From contig DASUYK010000027.1 of the NCBI GenBank assembly GCA_036377415.1, forward strand, positions 1 to 49,345: a stretch of 49,345 nucleotides of DNA. Direction: 5' to 3'. Shown here in pieces: positions 8,492 through 17,071 of the stretch (position 1 is its first letter; every line of letters starts with the position of its first letter). The notes under the pieces were generated by a model. It ran no database searches. It was not told the DNA's origin and worked only from the letters and a program-made list of their open reading frames with translations. Both the position numbers and the translations under genes were made by a program. This DNA is from DASUPK01 sp036377415. Lineage in GTDB: Bacteria > Actinomycetota > Thermoleophilia > Solirubrobacterales > 70-9.

Positions 8492-9442
8492 TCACTGGCC
8501 GGGGGCGAAGAATGGCAGCGACATGTAGCGCTCGCCGGAGTCGGGGACGATCACCACGATCCGCTTCCCCGCCATCTCCTCCTGTGTGGCGAGGTCGAGC
8601 GCCGCCCTGATCGCGGCTCCCGCCGAGATTCCGACGAGAAGCCCCTCGCTCTGTGCCGCCGCCCGCGCGGTGTCGAGCGCGTCCTCGTCGCCGATCCCGA
8701 CGACCTCGTCGATCACATCCCGGTCGAGGACGTCGGGAACGAACCCGGCGCCGATTCCCTGGATCTTGTGGGGTCCGGGCTCGCCTCCGGATAGCACGGG
8801 CGAGGCCTTCGGCTCGACCGCAACCACCCTGACGTCGGGGCGGCGCTCCTTCAGGACCTGGCCGACACCGGTGATCGTTCCCCCCGTCCCGACCCCGGCG
8901 ACGAACGCGTCGACCTGGCCGTCCAGGTCGCGCCAAATCTCCTCCGCGGTGGTCCGGCGATGGATCTCCGGATTCGCGGGGTTGGAGAACTGCTGGGGAA
9001 TGAAGCCGTCGTTCTCCTTTGCGAGCCGCTCGGCGAGCGCCACCGCCTCGTTCATTCCCCCCAGCGACGGGGTCTCGTGGACCTCGGCGCCGTAGGTCCG
9101 AAGAACGGCGGTCCGCTCTCGGCTCATTCCCTCCGGCAGTGTCAGGATGAGCCGGTAGTCCCGCGCGGCGGCGACGAGGGCGAGCGCGATTCCGGTGTTC
9201 CCGCTGGTCGGCTCGACGATCACCGAGCGGCCGCGCTCGATCAGCCCGTCCCGCTCGGCGGCGTCGATCATCGCCACCCCGATCCGGTCCTTGACGGACC
9301 CGCCCGGGTTGAAGAACTCCAGCTTCGCGACCACCTCCCCCGGCAGCTCGGCCCCCAGGCGAGGGAGGGCCACGAGGGGGGTGTTGCCGACGACGGCGGA
9401 GCTCTCGGCTCCGACCCTGAGGGTGCTGACGGACGATTCCAT
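8492..9442 (-). CDS. cysK: Cysteine synthase (O-acetylserine sulfhydrylase)
   Basis: PLP enzyme that forms L-cysteine from O-acetylserine and sulfide. The PLP lysine is in NPGGSVKDRIG (about residue 50), the substrate loop PTSGNTGIAL follows, then GTGGTITGVGQ, the phosphate-binding segment, and the C-terminal PDSGERYMS. Length 316 is normal. ATG start with no Shine-Dalgarno; a TACTTT box ends 6 bases before it, and a perfect 10-bp inverted-repeat arm abuts the box. It lies directly upstream of cysE. Confidence 0.95.
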   Translation of the reverse strand: MESSVSTLRVGAESSAVVGNTPLVALPRLGAELPGEVVAKLEFFNPGGSVKDRIGVAMIDAAERDGLIERGRSVIVEPTSGNTGIALALVAAARDYRLILTLPEGMSRERTAVLRTYGAEVHETPSLGGMNEAVALAERLAKENDGFIPQQFSNPANPEIHRRTTAEEIWRDLDGQVDAFVAGVGTGGTITGVGQVLKERRPDVRVVAVEPKASPVLSGGEPGPHKIQGIGAGFVPDVLDRDVIDEVVGIGDEDALDTARAAAQSEGLLVGISAGAAIRAALDLATQEEMAGKRIVVIVPDSGERYMSLPFFAPGQ

Positions 9443-9448
9443 CGACCC

Positions 9449-9454
9449 AAAGTA
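9449..9454 (-). promoter_or_regulatory. Candidate leaderless promoter -10 box of cysK
   Basis: TACTTT (minus strand) fits TANNNT and ends 6 bases before the cysK ATG, which would place transcription start at the initiation codon. No ribosome-binding site is present, consistent with a leaderless mRNA. Confidence 0.5.
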
Positions 9455-9534
9455 CCGGAACCGGGTCAGCTTTCCGGTGATTCGGCCTGCCCCGCCCGGG
9501 CGCCGCTCAGCTCAGCGGCGGTATCCGGTTCCGG
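9455..9534. promoter_or_regulatory. Inverted repeat and hairpin upstream of cysK
   Basis: CCGGAACCGG at 9455-9464 and its exact inverse CCGGTTCCGG at 9525-9534 bracket a second hairpin, CGCCGCT / AGCGGCG (9501-9507 and 9514-9520). The outer arm abuts the cysK -10 box. The inner hairpin may terminate transcription of the gene upstream, and the outer arms may be a regulator site. Confidence 0.5.
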
Positions 9535-9744
9535 CTAGACCTGATCCGGCGGCAGCGGCGGAGCCGGTAGGTGGGGCATCGTGGTGTCCTCGTCCTTCTT
9601 GCCGCCGCCCTGAACGGCACCCCGGGAGGAGGACCGCCGCCGCGAACTCAGGGTTCTCACGTGCTCGCTGGAGATCACGGGGGCGATCAGCGCCAGGGCG
9701 AGCAGGAGGCCGAGGCCGATGATTGTCGCTGTCACCACGCTCAC
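9535..9744 (-). CDS. Small single-span membrane protein, hypothetical
   Basis: 69 residues if started at GTG 9744; the reading frame is open further upstream but that stretch is not protein-like. One hydrophobic segment (IIGLGLLLALALIAPVI) is followed by a basic Arg/Ser stretch and a Pro-rich tail ending PPLPPDQV. No Shine-Dalgarno is evident. Function unknown. Confidence 0.4.
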   Translation of the reverse strand: MSVVTATIIGLGLLLALALIAPVISSEHVRTLSSRRRSSSRGAVQGGGKKDEDTTMPHLPAPPLPPDQV

Positions 9745-9760
9745 GATGACCCGCGGTCGC

Positions 9761-10042
9761 TCAATAAGGGGCCCCTCGGCGGGCGGCCGTGCCCCCGGTG
9801 AACATGCGGTAGACGACCAGCAGGAGCAAGGCACCGCCGATGGCGATCAGCCACGTCCCGATGTCGAAGAACTCGTCCAGATCGCCGATCCCCAGAGCGC
9901 TGGCGATGAAGCCGCCGACCAACGCACCCGCGATCCCGATCAGCGTCGTAACGATGATCCCGCCGGGATCGTCACCCGGCAGGATCAGCTTCGCGATCGC
10001 GCCTGCGAGGAGACCGAGCAGAATCCAACCAATGATGCCCAC
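9761..10042 (-). CDS. GlsB/YeaQ/YmgE-family membrane protein
   Basis: 93-residue protein of the transglycosylase-associated (GlsB/YeaQ/YmgE) stress membrane family. It begins with the typical GIIGWILLGLLAGAIAKLI and has the Gly-rich GDDPGGIIVTTLIGIAGALV and GGFIASALG helices, plus a further C-terminal helix. GTG start at 10042 with AAGGA nine bases upstream. The members are stress-induced in other bacteria; the exact role is unknown. Confidence 0.85.
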   Translation of the reverse strand: MGIIGWILLGLLAGAIAKLILPGDDPGGIIVTTLIGIAGALVGGFIASALGIGDLDEFFDIGTWLIAIGGALLLLVVYRMFTGGTAARRGAPY

Positions 10043-10158
10043 GAATCAAGTCCTTTCGCTTGGGGTGCAACAGAGTTACCCACGCTCGATCTGGCCAAAC
10101 GCGTGCCCGCGACCATTTCGTGCCCACCTCAGGGTGCCGCCGACCCCCCGGCGTCGGT

Positions 10159-10383
10159 CTACGACTCTGTAGCCGCCGAGGTCGTCGAGGTCGGGGGCGC
10201 GGAGCCCTCAGGTTCGAAGCGGCCCTCGTAGTGGAACCATCGCCAGAAAAGGGGATCGGTCTCCTGCGCGAGCGCATCGCACTGGTCACACACTGGCCGC
10301 GATGTGCCGCTGGAGTGATGCAGGACGAAGACTCCCGTCATGCTTCCGCACCGCTCACAGCGTTCCTCCGACCCCGACTCCAT
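10159..10383 (-). CDS. Small zinc-ribbon-like protein, hypothetical
   Basis: 74 residues with two CxxC knuckles, C9-x2-C12 and C32-x2-C35, separated by a short hydrophobic strand and a His-His pair (FVLHH). This is the pattern of a small zinc ribbon. The C-terminal half has an aromatic stretch LFWRWFHYEGRF and a Ser/Thr/Pro tail. No further assignment is possible. Starts at ATG 10383. Confidence 0.55.
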   Translation of the reverse strand: MESGSEERCERCGSMTGVFVLHHSSGTSRPVCDQCDALAQETDPLFWRWFHYEGRFEPEGSAPPTSTTSAATES

Positions 10384-10512
10384 TTGCCTTGCTTACCCGT
10401 TCGCCACAGCTCTTGAACCGGAAGGGGGTACCCGGGGCGCGGTCAACGCGGGCCCGCGCTGGTGCTCTTCGTCTTCCTCGCTTGCGACGTAGCTTGCCCA
10501 GCGAATGAGGGG
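10384..10512. other. Intergenic stretch with GC-rich dyad
   Basis: No gene seen. AACGCGGGCCCGCGCT near 10446-10461 is a strong GC dyad just downstream of the multicopper oxidase stop and may contribute to termination; there is no clear U-tract. Confidence 0.3.
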
Positions 10513-11925
10513 TCAGTACACCTCGAAGGCCGACATCATCCCCATGTCCTCGTGCTCGAGCTTGTGGCAGTGGATCACGTAGCGGCCCCGGAAGCCGTCG
10601 AAACGGATCAGGACGTCGACGGTCTCCCTGTCCTCGAGCAGAACGGTGTCCTTCCAGCCGCGCTCCCACGGAAACACGGTCCCCCGACCGCCGGTGCGCG
10701 ACTGCACCTGGAAGGAGGCGCCGTGGACGTGCACCGGATGCGGGGCGTTGCCGCCTGTCGTGAATCGCCAGAGCTCGGTGGTGCCGAAGGGCACCCTGAA
10801 GTCGATCCGGTTCGGGTCGAACTCCTTGCCGTTGATCTTGCTCATGCCGTCGAAGCTGAACGTCCGGGTGGTCACCGGGTTCGATAGCTTCGGAATCGAC
10901 GGGAGCGCAAGGGTCGGGACGCTCCCCGTCCCCGGGGAGAAGACTGGGAAGTTGAGCAGGTCCCAGTTCGAGCGCGCGTCGCGGAGCGCGACCCACTCAT
11001 ACTGGTAGCCGGCGAAGCTCACCAGCAGGTCGAGTCGCTCGCCCGGCGCGATGTCGATCCGGGTCAGGTCACTTTGGGTCTCCAGGAACCCGCCGTCGTT
11101 GCCGATCAGCGTGAACGGCGCGCCGGTGGAGAGCGTCAGGCCGAAGATCCGGGCGTTCGCCCCATTGACGACACGGAACCTGTACAGGTCGCCGCCCACT
11201 ACGTAGAACGGTCTGCGCGTCCCGTTGACGAGGGGAATCTGCCCATCGAAGCCGCCGCTCCGCGGCTTGTAGCTGAGGTTCCCGGCCGAGTCCAGGGTCG
11301 CGTCGCGGATCAGCAGCGGCACCTCGCGGGCACCGGACGGCAGGCCGAGCCCGGCCTCGACGTCATCCCTGACGATGAAGGCGCCGGCGAGCCCGAGGTT
11401 GACCTGCTCGCCGGTCAGCTCGTGGGGGTGCGGGTGATAGAAGTTCAGGCACCCCCGCTGGTTGATCGTGAACGAGTAGTCGTATGTGCCGCCGGGCGGG
11501 ATCGTGCGGAAGGGGCCGCCGTCGTTGGCCTCATCGACGATCATCCCGTGCCAGTGGGTGATCGTCTCCTGCTGGAGCCCGTTCACCAAGTGGATCGAGG
11601 CTTGATCACCCCGACTCGCGACGATGCTCGGCCCGGGAAAGGAGTCGTTGTACGCCCACACTTGGGATTGACCGCCACCGATGTCGACCACAGCCGGGGC
11701 CTCAGTCAGGCTGAGGCTCTGCGGGGACGTCGTCGGCGGAATGTAAAGCGGGTAGAGCGGTCCGCCTTCCGGCGGTCGAGCGGCCCGGGCAGGAGAACCT
11801 CCTAGCAGCGACGCCCCGCCAGCGGTGCCCAATGCCACGGCCGACGCCGCGGCGGCCTTGAGGAAACCGTTGCGCGTCATCAAGAAGGATCCAGCCTCTT
11901 CGCTGATCTCAGGTTGAGGTCTCAT
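10513..11925 (-). CDS. Secreted multicopper oxidase (Tat-type export signal)
   Basis: 470-residue copper oxidase of the laccase/bilirubin oxidase/CueO type, exported to the cell surface. The copper-ligand motifs are complete: THWHG, NFYHPHPHE, HPVHVHG and HCHKLEHEDMGMM, which hold T1, T2 and T3 copper. The N-terminus has a twin-arginine-like MTRNGFLKAAAASAVAL segment, but only one Arg precedes the hydrophobic core (TRN rather than RR), so Tat dependence is inferred from the fold's usual route. ATG at 11925 with AAGGAGG seven bases upstream. The electron donor (metal, phenol or bilirubin) cannot be told. Confidence 0.9.
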   Translation of the reverse strand: MRPQPEISEEAGSFLMTRNGFLKAAAASAVALGTAGGASLLGGSPARAARPPEGGPLYPLYIPPTTSPQSLSLTEAPAVVDIGGGQSQVWAYNDSFPGPSIVASRGDQASIHLVNGLQQETITHWHGMIVDEANDGGPFRTIPPGGTYDYSFTINQRGCLNFYHPHPHELTGEQVNLGLAGAFIVRDDVEAGLGLPSGAREVPLLIRDATLDSAGNLSYKPRSGGFDGQIPLVNGTRRPFYVVGGDLYRFRVVNGANARIFGLTLSTGAPFTLIGNDGGFLETQSDLTRIDIAPGERLDLLVSFAGYQYEWVALRDARSNWDLLNFPVFSPGTGSVPTLALPSIPKLSNPVTTRTFSFDGMSKINGKEFDPNRIDFRVPFGTTELWRFTTGGNAPHPVHVHGASFQVQSRTGGRGTVFPWERGWKDTVLLEDRETVDVLIRFDGFRGRYVIHCHKLEHEDMGMMSAFEVY

Positions 11926-12152
11926 GGGGTCCTCCTTGAACTTTGAGAACGAGATGTTTCATTGATAACAGCCTGCGCGAGTGCTCAAATCCGTGCAAAC
12001 CACGTGCACCAGCGTCCGGGCATCCCACGGAGGGACGAAGAGCGGGGCACTGCATTCACTTCATCGCGATCCCGCAATGCGTGCGCCCGAGTTGCGCCCC
12101 CATTCAGCGCCCCCGCGAGAGCGGTTGTCAGCGGCTCTCAGCGCGCCGGGGT

Positions 12153-12551
12153 CTAGATGTGGTAGATCCCGGCGCCGGCGTCCTCGGCCTCGCGGCGAGC
12201 GATGTCGGCGATCGTCGTCGAGCGGAAGGTGGCGCGAAGCGCCTCCACCCCCTCCTCCCAGATCCCGCCGGCCTCCTTGCCCTCCTCCCCGACCACGCCG
12301 TCGAGGGCCTGGACGACCTCCAGCACGTTGATCTCCTCGGGCGCCCGGGCGAGCGTATAGCCGCCCTTCGCGCCGCGATGGCTGACGAGGATGCCCGAGC
12401 GGCGGAGCGTCGAGAACAGCTGCTCGAGGAACTGGACCGGGATTTCGCGGCGCTCGGCGACCTGGCCGATCGGCACCGGGCTGTCGCCGGCCCGCGCTAG
12501 CTCGGCGAGCGCCACCACCGCGTAACGTGACTTCGAGGTGACCGAGATCAC
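12153..12551 (-). CDS. Rrf2-family transcriptional regulator
   Basis: 132 residues from GTG 12551 (AAAGGGA about 6 bases upstream). N-terminal winged helix: SKSRYAVVALAELAR, then IGQVAERREIPVQFLEQLF, and the wing SHRGAKGGYTLARAPEEINV, the family signature. No cysteine is present, so it cannot hold an Fe-S cluster as IscR or NsrR do; it is closer in this respect to CymR-type cysteine regulators. cysKE lies about 3 kb away. Regulation of cysteine genes is only a guess. Confidence 0.85.
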   Translation of the reverse strand: MISVTSKSRYAVVALAELARAGDSPVPIGQVAERREIPVQFLEQLFSTLRRSGILVSHRGAKGGYTLARAPEEINVLEVVQALDGVVGEEGKEAGGIWEEGVEALRATFRSTTIADIARREAEDAGAGIYHI

Positions 12552-12584
12552 GGCATCCCTTTTACCGGGCCGGGAGGCGCCACG

Positions 12585-13004
12585 GTGAACCGACGCACCC
12601 GCACGGTGCTGCGCGCGGTCGCGCCGCTTGCCCTGATGGGCCTGATCTTCTTCCTGTCGGGGCAGCGCGCCGACGAGGGGCACGAGTGGTGGGACGTGAT
12701 CGTCCGCAAGCTCGGGCACGTGGGAGGCTACGCGCTGCTCACGGCGCTCTGGGCATGGGCGCTGAGCCGCGCGGTGCGCCGCCCGGTCACGGTCGCGGCC
12801 GTGATCGCGTTCGTCTACGCCTGCACCGACGAATACCACCAGAGCTTCGTCGAGACTCGGAGCGGGACTTCTCTCGACGTCGCCGTGGACACCGTCGGAA
12901 TCGCGCTCGCCGCCTTGCTGCTCCGGGCACGGCAACCCCGCCGCACCGATAGGGCCAAGGTTGGCGCGAGAGGAGAAGCCGCTAGATCCAGCCCTGCTCG
13001 GTAG
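12585..13004 (+). CDS. VanZ-like membrane protein
   Basis: 139 residues with about four membrane segments and the VanZ-like signature: KLGHVGGYALLTAL, then ACTDEYHQSFVETRSGTSLDVAVD and a C-terminal helix. Distant relatives are linked to glycopeptide tolerance, but most actinobacterial members have no known role. GTG start with GGGAGG 7 bases upstream. It is divergent from the Rrf2 gene (33-base gap), and its 3' end overlaps the convergent HDOD gene by 23 bases. Confidence 0.8.
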   Translation: MNRRTRTVLRAVAPLALMGLIFFLSGQRADEGHEWWDVIVRKLGHVGGYALLTALWAWALSRAVRRPVTVAAVIAFVYACTDEYHQSFVETRSGTSLDVAVDTVGIALAALLLRARQPRRTDRAKVGARGEAARSSPAR

Positions 13005-14103
13005 CGATCAGCACCGCCTGGGCGCGGTCGGGCGCTCCCAGCTTGCCGTAGACGTTGTGCAGATGGCTCCGCACGGTGCTCGCGGAGAGGTCGAGCTCCG
13101 CGGCGATCTGCTTGTAGACCTTGCCCTCCGCGAGGCGGCGCAGCACGTCCAGCTCGCGGCCGGATAGCGGGCACGGGCTGGTTGCCCGGCGACGTGACCA
13201 CTTGCCCTGGGGAAGCTCGTAGAGAACCCGGCGAATGGCCCGCTGGTCGAGGCCGCAGCTCTCGGCCGCCTCGACCAGGTCATGGGTGCTGACCGGGCAG
13301 TCCTCGACGTGCGCGGCGACCATGTCGGCGACGCGAATCACCGCGGCCGCCCCCTCGGCCTCGCGGGTGTGATGTCGCTCGATCGCCTCGGCGACCCGGG
13401 TGTGGACGCCCCAGCGCCGGGTGAGAACGCCGCCGACCAGCGCGTGGTCGATCCCGAGCTCGCGCCGCTCCTCGGCGATTCGGTCGTCGGGAGTGGCGCT
13501 GCGGCGGTCGAACCGCTCGGCGTAACCCGGGTGGACGCGAGCCAGCACCGGCCTGCCGATGTCATGGAGGATCGCCGCGAGCGCGAGTTCGTCGCGGTCG
13601 CCGATCCCGCTCAGCTCCGCGATCCGGTCGGCCGCGCGCTGCACCACCAGTGCATGCAGCCGGAAGCGGCCGGGCCCGAGGGCCAGCCGCCCGTCCCCGT
13701 TGAAGATGTCGTAGGTGGGCGCGGAGCGGAGGATCGCCTCGAGGGCTCCCGGACCGAGCCGCTCGACGCCATCGGAGACGCTGCGGATACGCCCTCCCTC
13801 CTGAAGCTGCCCGGCCGCACGTACGATCGCGCAGGTGAGCCCGACATCCGCCTCGACCACGGCGGCCAACTCGTGGAGAGGCGCGCCGCGGGTTACCTGG
13901 TCGAGCGACTGATCACGACCCTCCACCAGAGCGGGCTGGCGCTCCGCCTCGTCGAAGGCGGACGCGAGAACACGCCCACGCCCTTCGCCACGGGTCGCGC
14001 CCTGGCCGGTGCGTGTGGAGGTAGCAGCGGACGACACGGGGCACGGATCGGCACCCGCCCGCCGACCATTTAGCTCATCTGTCGAGCTATTTGATCCCTC
14101 CAC
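12982..14103 (-). CDS. HDOD/HD-domain protein with C-terminal LuxR-type HTH
   Basis: 373-residue regulator. An N-terminal low-complexity region is followed by an HDOD-type domain (LHELAAVVEADVGLTCAIVR, IRSVSDGVERLG), with an HD-like HDIGRPVLARVHP and an AIERHH motif near residues 180-260. A C-terminal GerE/LuxR helix-turn-helix follows: LSGRELDVLRRLAEGKVYKQ, then LDLSASTVRSHLHNVYGKL. HDOD proteins are usually coupled to signalling output domains; direct fusion to a LuxR DNA-binding domain makes this a likely one-component regulator. GTG start at 14103, overlapping the end of gltX by 17 bases. Confidence 0.8.
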   Translation of the reverse strand: MEGSNSSTDELNGRRAGADPCPVSSAATSTRTGQGATRGEGRGRVLASAFDEAERQPALVEGRDQSLDQVTRGAPLHELAAVVEADVGLTCAIVRAAGQLQEGGRIRSVSDGVERLGPGALEAILRSAPTYDIFNGDGRLALGPGRFRLHALVVQRAADRIAELSGIGDRDELALAAILHDIGRPVLARVHPGYAERFDRRSATPDDRIAEERRELGIDHALVGGVLTRRWGVHTRVAEAIERHHTREAEGAAAVIRVADMVAAHVEDCPVSTHDLVEAAESCGLDQRAIRRVLYELPQGKWSRRRATSPCPLSGRELDVLRRLAEGKVYKQIAAELDLSASTVRSHLHNVYGKLGAPDRAQAVLIATEQGWI

Positions 14104-15481
14104 TGGACTGATCTGAAGATAGCCGCTTCAGGGCCTTTTCAATCCGATTCACGGACCGCTCTCTGCCCAGCACGGAGAGGGATTCGAAGATCCCAGGTGA
14201 GACGGAAGTGCCCGTGATCGCGACGCGGATCGGCTGGTAGAGCTTGCCGGGCTTCAGGTCGTGCTCCGCCACGATCCGGCCGAGGACACTCTCCAGCTCC
14301 GGCGGATCGAAGGATTCCGCCCCGCGAAGCGCCTCGAGTGCCTCGCCGAGCAGAGGAAGGGCCCCGTCCTTCATCACCTTCCTCCAGGCCTTCTCGTCGA
14401 TCTCGGGTTCCTCGAACAGGAAGCCGATCAGCGGCCAGACCTCCTCCAGCGTCTGCGCCTTCTCCTGCGCGATCTCGCAGGCCGCGCGCAGCCGCTCGTC
14501 GGGCTCGCGGCCGACGTGGCGGGCGACCGCGGCCGTGTAGTCGTCCAGCTCCATCTCGCGCATGAACCGGCCGTTCAGCCAGCGAAGCTTCTGCTCGTCG
14601 AAGATGGCCGAGGAGCGCCCGACACGCTCCAGGTCGAAGCGCTCGATCAGCTCATCGGTGCTCATGATCGTCGTGTCATCCTGCGTCCCCCACCCGAGCA
14701 GGGACAGGTAGTTCCGGACCGCCGCGGGCAGATAGCCGGCGTCGCGAAGCTCCTGAACGCTCGCAGCGCCGTGGCGCTTCGAGAGCTTCTTGCCGTCCGG
14801 GCCATGGAGGAGAGGGAGGTGTGCGTAGCGCGGCCGCTCCACCCCCAGCGCCTCCATCACGAGGAGCTGCTTCGGGGTGTTGGAGAGGTGGTCATCACCC
14901 CGGATCACGTGGGTGATACCCATCTCGGCGTCGTCGACGGCGACCGCGAGGTTGTAGAGCGCCGACCCGTCCCCCCGCGCGATCACGAAGTCATCGGCCG
15001 CCTGGTTCGGAAAGCGGACCTCGCCCCGGATCTCGTCCTCCACGACGGTGTCCCCCTCGTCCGGGACCCGTAGGCGAACGGCGGCGCCGGGATCCTCGAC
15101 CGGCTCCCCGTGGTAGCCGCGATTACCGTGCTCCATCTTCCAGGCCGCGACGTCCTCGCCGGTGGCGGGGTCACGGTAGGCGCGTCCGGACGACAGAAGC
15201 TCCTCGACGCGCGCGCGATGCCGCTCGGCGCGACCTGCCTGGCTCACCGGCCCCTCGTCCCAGTCGAGCTCGAGCCATCGCAGGGCATCGAGGATCTGCT
15301 CGATGTTCTCGGGGGTCGAGCGCTCGCGGTCGGTGTCCTCGATCCGGAGCACCAGCTCTCCCCCCCGTCCCCGCGCGTAGAGCCAGTTGTACAGTGCCGT
15401 CCTCGCCCCACCGATATGGAGGGCGCCCGTCGGCGACGGGGCGAAGCGGACTCGAACGGGGACTGATGGATCTGAGCTCAC
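14087..15481 (-). CDS. gltX: Glutamyl-tRNA synthetase
   Basis: Class I synthetase that charges tRNA-Glu in the cytosol. The HIGH motif is in APSPTGALHIGGARTALYNW and the KMSKS motif is KLSKRHG. The Rossmann core, stem-contact and anticodon-binding helical domains are present (about 464 residues). The GTG at 15481 was chosen because homology begins immediately after it (VRVRFAPSPTG); sequence upstream in frame is antisense to nfo. The start codon is one base away from the nfo start codon on the other strand, so both promoters must lie inside the opposite coding region. Confidence 0.95.
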   Translation of the reverse strand: MSSDPSVPVRVRFAPSPTGALHIGGARTALYNWLYARGRGGELVLRIEDTDRERSTPENIEQILDALRWLELDWDEGPVSQAGRAERHRARVEELLSSGRAYRDPATGEDVAAWKMEHGNRGYHGEPVEDPGAAVRLRVPDEGDTVVEDEIRGEVRFPNQAADDFVIARGDGSALYNLAVAVDDAEMGITHVIRGDDHLSNTPKQLLVMEALGVERPRYAHLPLLHGPDGKKLSKRHGAASVQELRDAGYLPAAVRNYLSLLGWGTQDDTTIMSTDELIERFDLERVGRSSAIFDEQKLRWLNGRFMREMELDDYTAAVARHVGREPDERLRAACEIAQEKAQTLEEVWPLIGFLFEEPEIDEKAWRKVMKDGALPLLGEALEALRGAESFDPPELESVLGRIVAEHDLKPGKLYQPIRVAITGTSVSPGIFESLSVLGRERSVNRIEKALKRLSSDQSSGGIK

Positions 15482-15482
15482 G

Positions 15483-16340
15483 ATGCTGATCGGCGCCCAT
15501 GTTTCCACAGGGGGTGGTCTCCCCAGGGCGATCGAGCGGGCCGAGGAGATGCGCTGCGACGCGATCCAGATCTTCAATCAGAGCCCGCGGATGTGGCGGC
15601 CGACCCGATACTCCGACGACGACTTCGCCGCCTTCCGAGAGGCGATGGCCGGCTCCCGCGTCAAGGTCGTCGTGATCCACATGATCTACCTGATCAACCC
15701 TGCGACGAAGGATCCCGAGATGCGGAAGAAGTCCCTCGAGTCGCTCACCCACGCCCTGCGGGTCGGGGACGGGATCGGAGCGCTCGGCGTCGTCGTCCAT
15801 CCCGGCGCGCTCAAGGAAGACACCCGGGCCAACGCGAGTAAGCGGGCGGTGAATCTGCTCAGGGAGGCGCTCGCGCGGAGCGAGGCCTGCCCGATCATCT
15901 ACGAGAACACCGCCGGCTCCCCCCAGCTCCTCGGCCGCGACTTCGACGAGACCGCCGAGCTGATCGAGGCGACCGGCGGGCCGAAGCGGCTCGGCCTCTG
16001 CATCGACTCCTGCCATCTGCACGCGACGGGCTACGACATCCGCACGCCCAAGGGAATGAGAGAGCTGGTCGACGAGATCGACGCCAAGGTCGGGCTGAAG
16101 CAGCTCAAGTGCCTCCACCTGAACGACTCCCGCGACGCGCGGGGCTCGAACCGCGACCGGCACGCATCGATCGGCCAGGGCGAGATCGGCCGCAAGGGAT
16201 TCCGCGCCTTTCTCGGCGAGCCGCGCCTCCAGGAGCTCCCCGCGCTGCTCGAGACGCCCGGACCCGACGGCAAGGGCCCGAACCGCGCCGAGATTCAGCT
16301 CACCCGCCGGCTGTGGCGGGAGGCGATCCGGGAACGCTGA
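15483..16340 (+). CDS. nfo: Endonuclease IV (AP endonuclease)
   Basis: Zinc-dependent endonuclease that cuts 5' of abasic sites in base excision repair. It begins with the canonical MLIGAHVSTGGGLPRAIERA. The metal-ligand motifs are complete: FNQSPRMW, VVHPGALKED, YENTAGS, CIDSCHLHATGYD and HLNDSRDARGSNRDRHASIG. Length 285 is normal. No Shine-Dalgarno is seen; the ATG sits directly against the divergent gltX start. Confidence 0.95.
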   Translation: MLIGAHVSTGGGLPRAIERAEEMRCDAIQIFNQSPRMWRPTRYSDDDFAAFREAMAGSRVKVVVIHMIYLINPATKDPEMRKKSLESLTHALRVGDGIGALGVVVHPGALKEDTRANASKRAVNLLREALARSEACPIIYENTAGSPQLLGRDFDETAELIEATGGPKRLGLCIDSCHLHATGYDIRTPKGMRELVDEIDAKVGLKQLKCLHLNDSRDARGSNRDRHASIGQGEIGRKGFRAFLGEPRLQELPALLETPGPDGKGPNRAEIQLTRRLWREAIRER

Positions 16341-16345
16341 TCGAG

Positions 16346-17068
16346 ATGCCCGGCGACGCTGATCGCGAGCGGCTCAAGCCTCCGCCCATCAGGAAGCTGG
16401 CCTGGGAAGCGCTCAGCGCACGGGAGCTCGCGCGGCTTCTGGCCGCCGCGCCGTCCCTGCGCGGAGCGCCTCGCGGAACCGCGCCGGTGGTCGTCCTTCC
16501 CGGCTTCCGCCTCGGCGACATGTCGACGTTTCCGATGCGGCAGTTCCTGCGCCGTCTCGGTCACACCGTCGACGGCTGGGGCCTCGGCGTCAACCGAGGC
16601 GACGTGCCCACGCTGATGCCCCAGGTCGCGCAGGGGGTCGCCGAAATCGCCCGCCGCCGTGGCGAGCCGCTTCACCTGATCGGACAGAGCCTCGGGGGCG
16701 TACTCGCGCGCGAGACCGCGCGCGATCGCCCTGATCTCGTGGCGCAGGTGATCACGATCGGCTCGCCGGTCGTCGGTGGCCCCTCGTACACCCGCGTGGC
16801 GATTGCCTATGCGGACCAGCGTCTGGCGGAGATTCGACGACGGATCGAGGAGCGCGATCGCACTCCGATTCGGGTCCCGATCACGGCCGTCTACAGCAGG
16901 CACGACGGCATCGTCGCCTGGCAGGCCTGCATCGATCACGCGAACCCGCGCGTCGAGCACGTCGAGGTGGGCAGCTCACATCTCGGGATGGCACTCGACC
17001 CGACGGTCTGGGGACTCGTGGCGGAGCGCCTCTCGGAGGAAGCCGGGCCTAGCCGCGCATCCCCCTGA
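16346..17068 (+). CDS. Alpha/beta-hydrolase (lipase/PGAP1-like)
   Basis: 240 residues; starts 5 bases after the nfo stop, so probably co-transcribed. VVVLPGFRLGDMSTFPMRQF starts the fold, LIGQSLGGVLARETAR carries the nucleophile elbow (Gly-Gln-Ser-Leu-Gly), VYSRHDGIV holds the likely acid, and SSHLGM the catalytic His. Residues VVPVV-type loops and IGSPVVGG suggest an esterase or triacylglycerol-lipase/PGAP1-like member. The substrate is unknown. It ends three bases from the convergent lipoprotein gene. Confidence 0.8.
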   Translation: MPGDADRERLKPPPIRKLAWEALSARELARLLAAAPSLRGAPRGTAPVVVLPGFRLGDMSTFPMRQFLRRLGHTVDGWGLGVNRGDVPTLMPQVAQGVAEIARRRGEPLHLIGQSLGGVLARETARDRPDLVAQVITIGSPVVGGPSYTRVAIAYADQRLAEIRRRIEERDRTPIRVPITAVYSRHDGIVAWQACIDHANPRVEHVEVGSSHLGMALDPTVWGLVAERLSEEAGPSRASP

Positions 17069-17071
17069 TCG

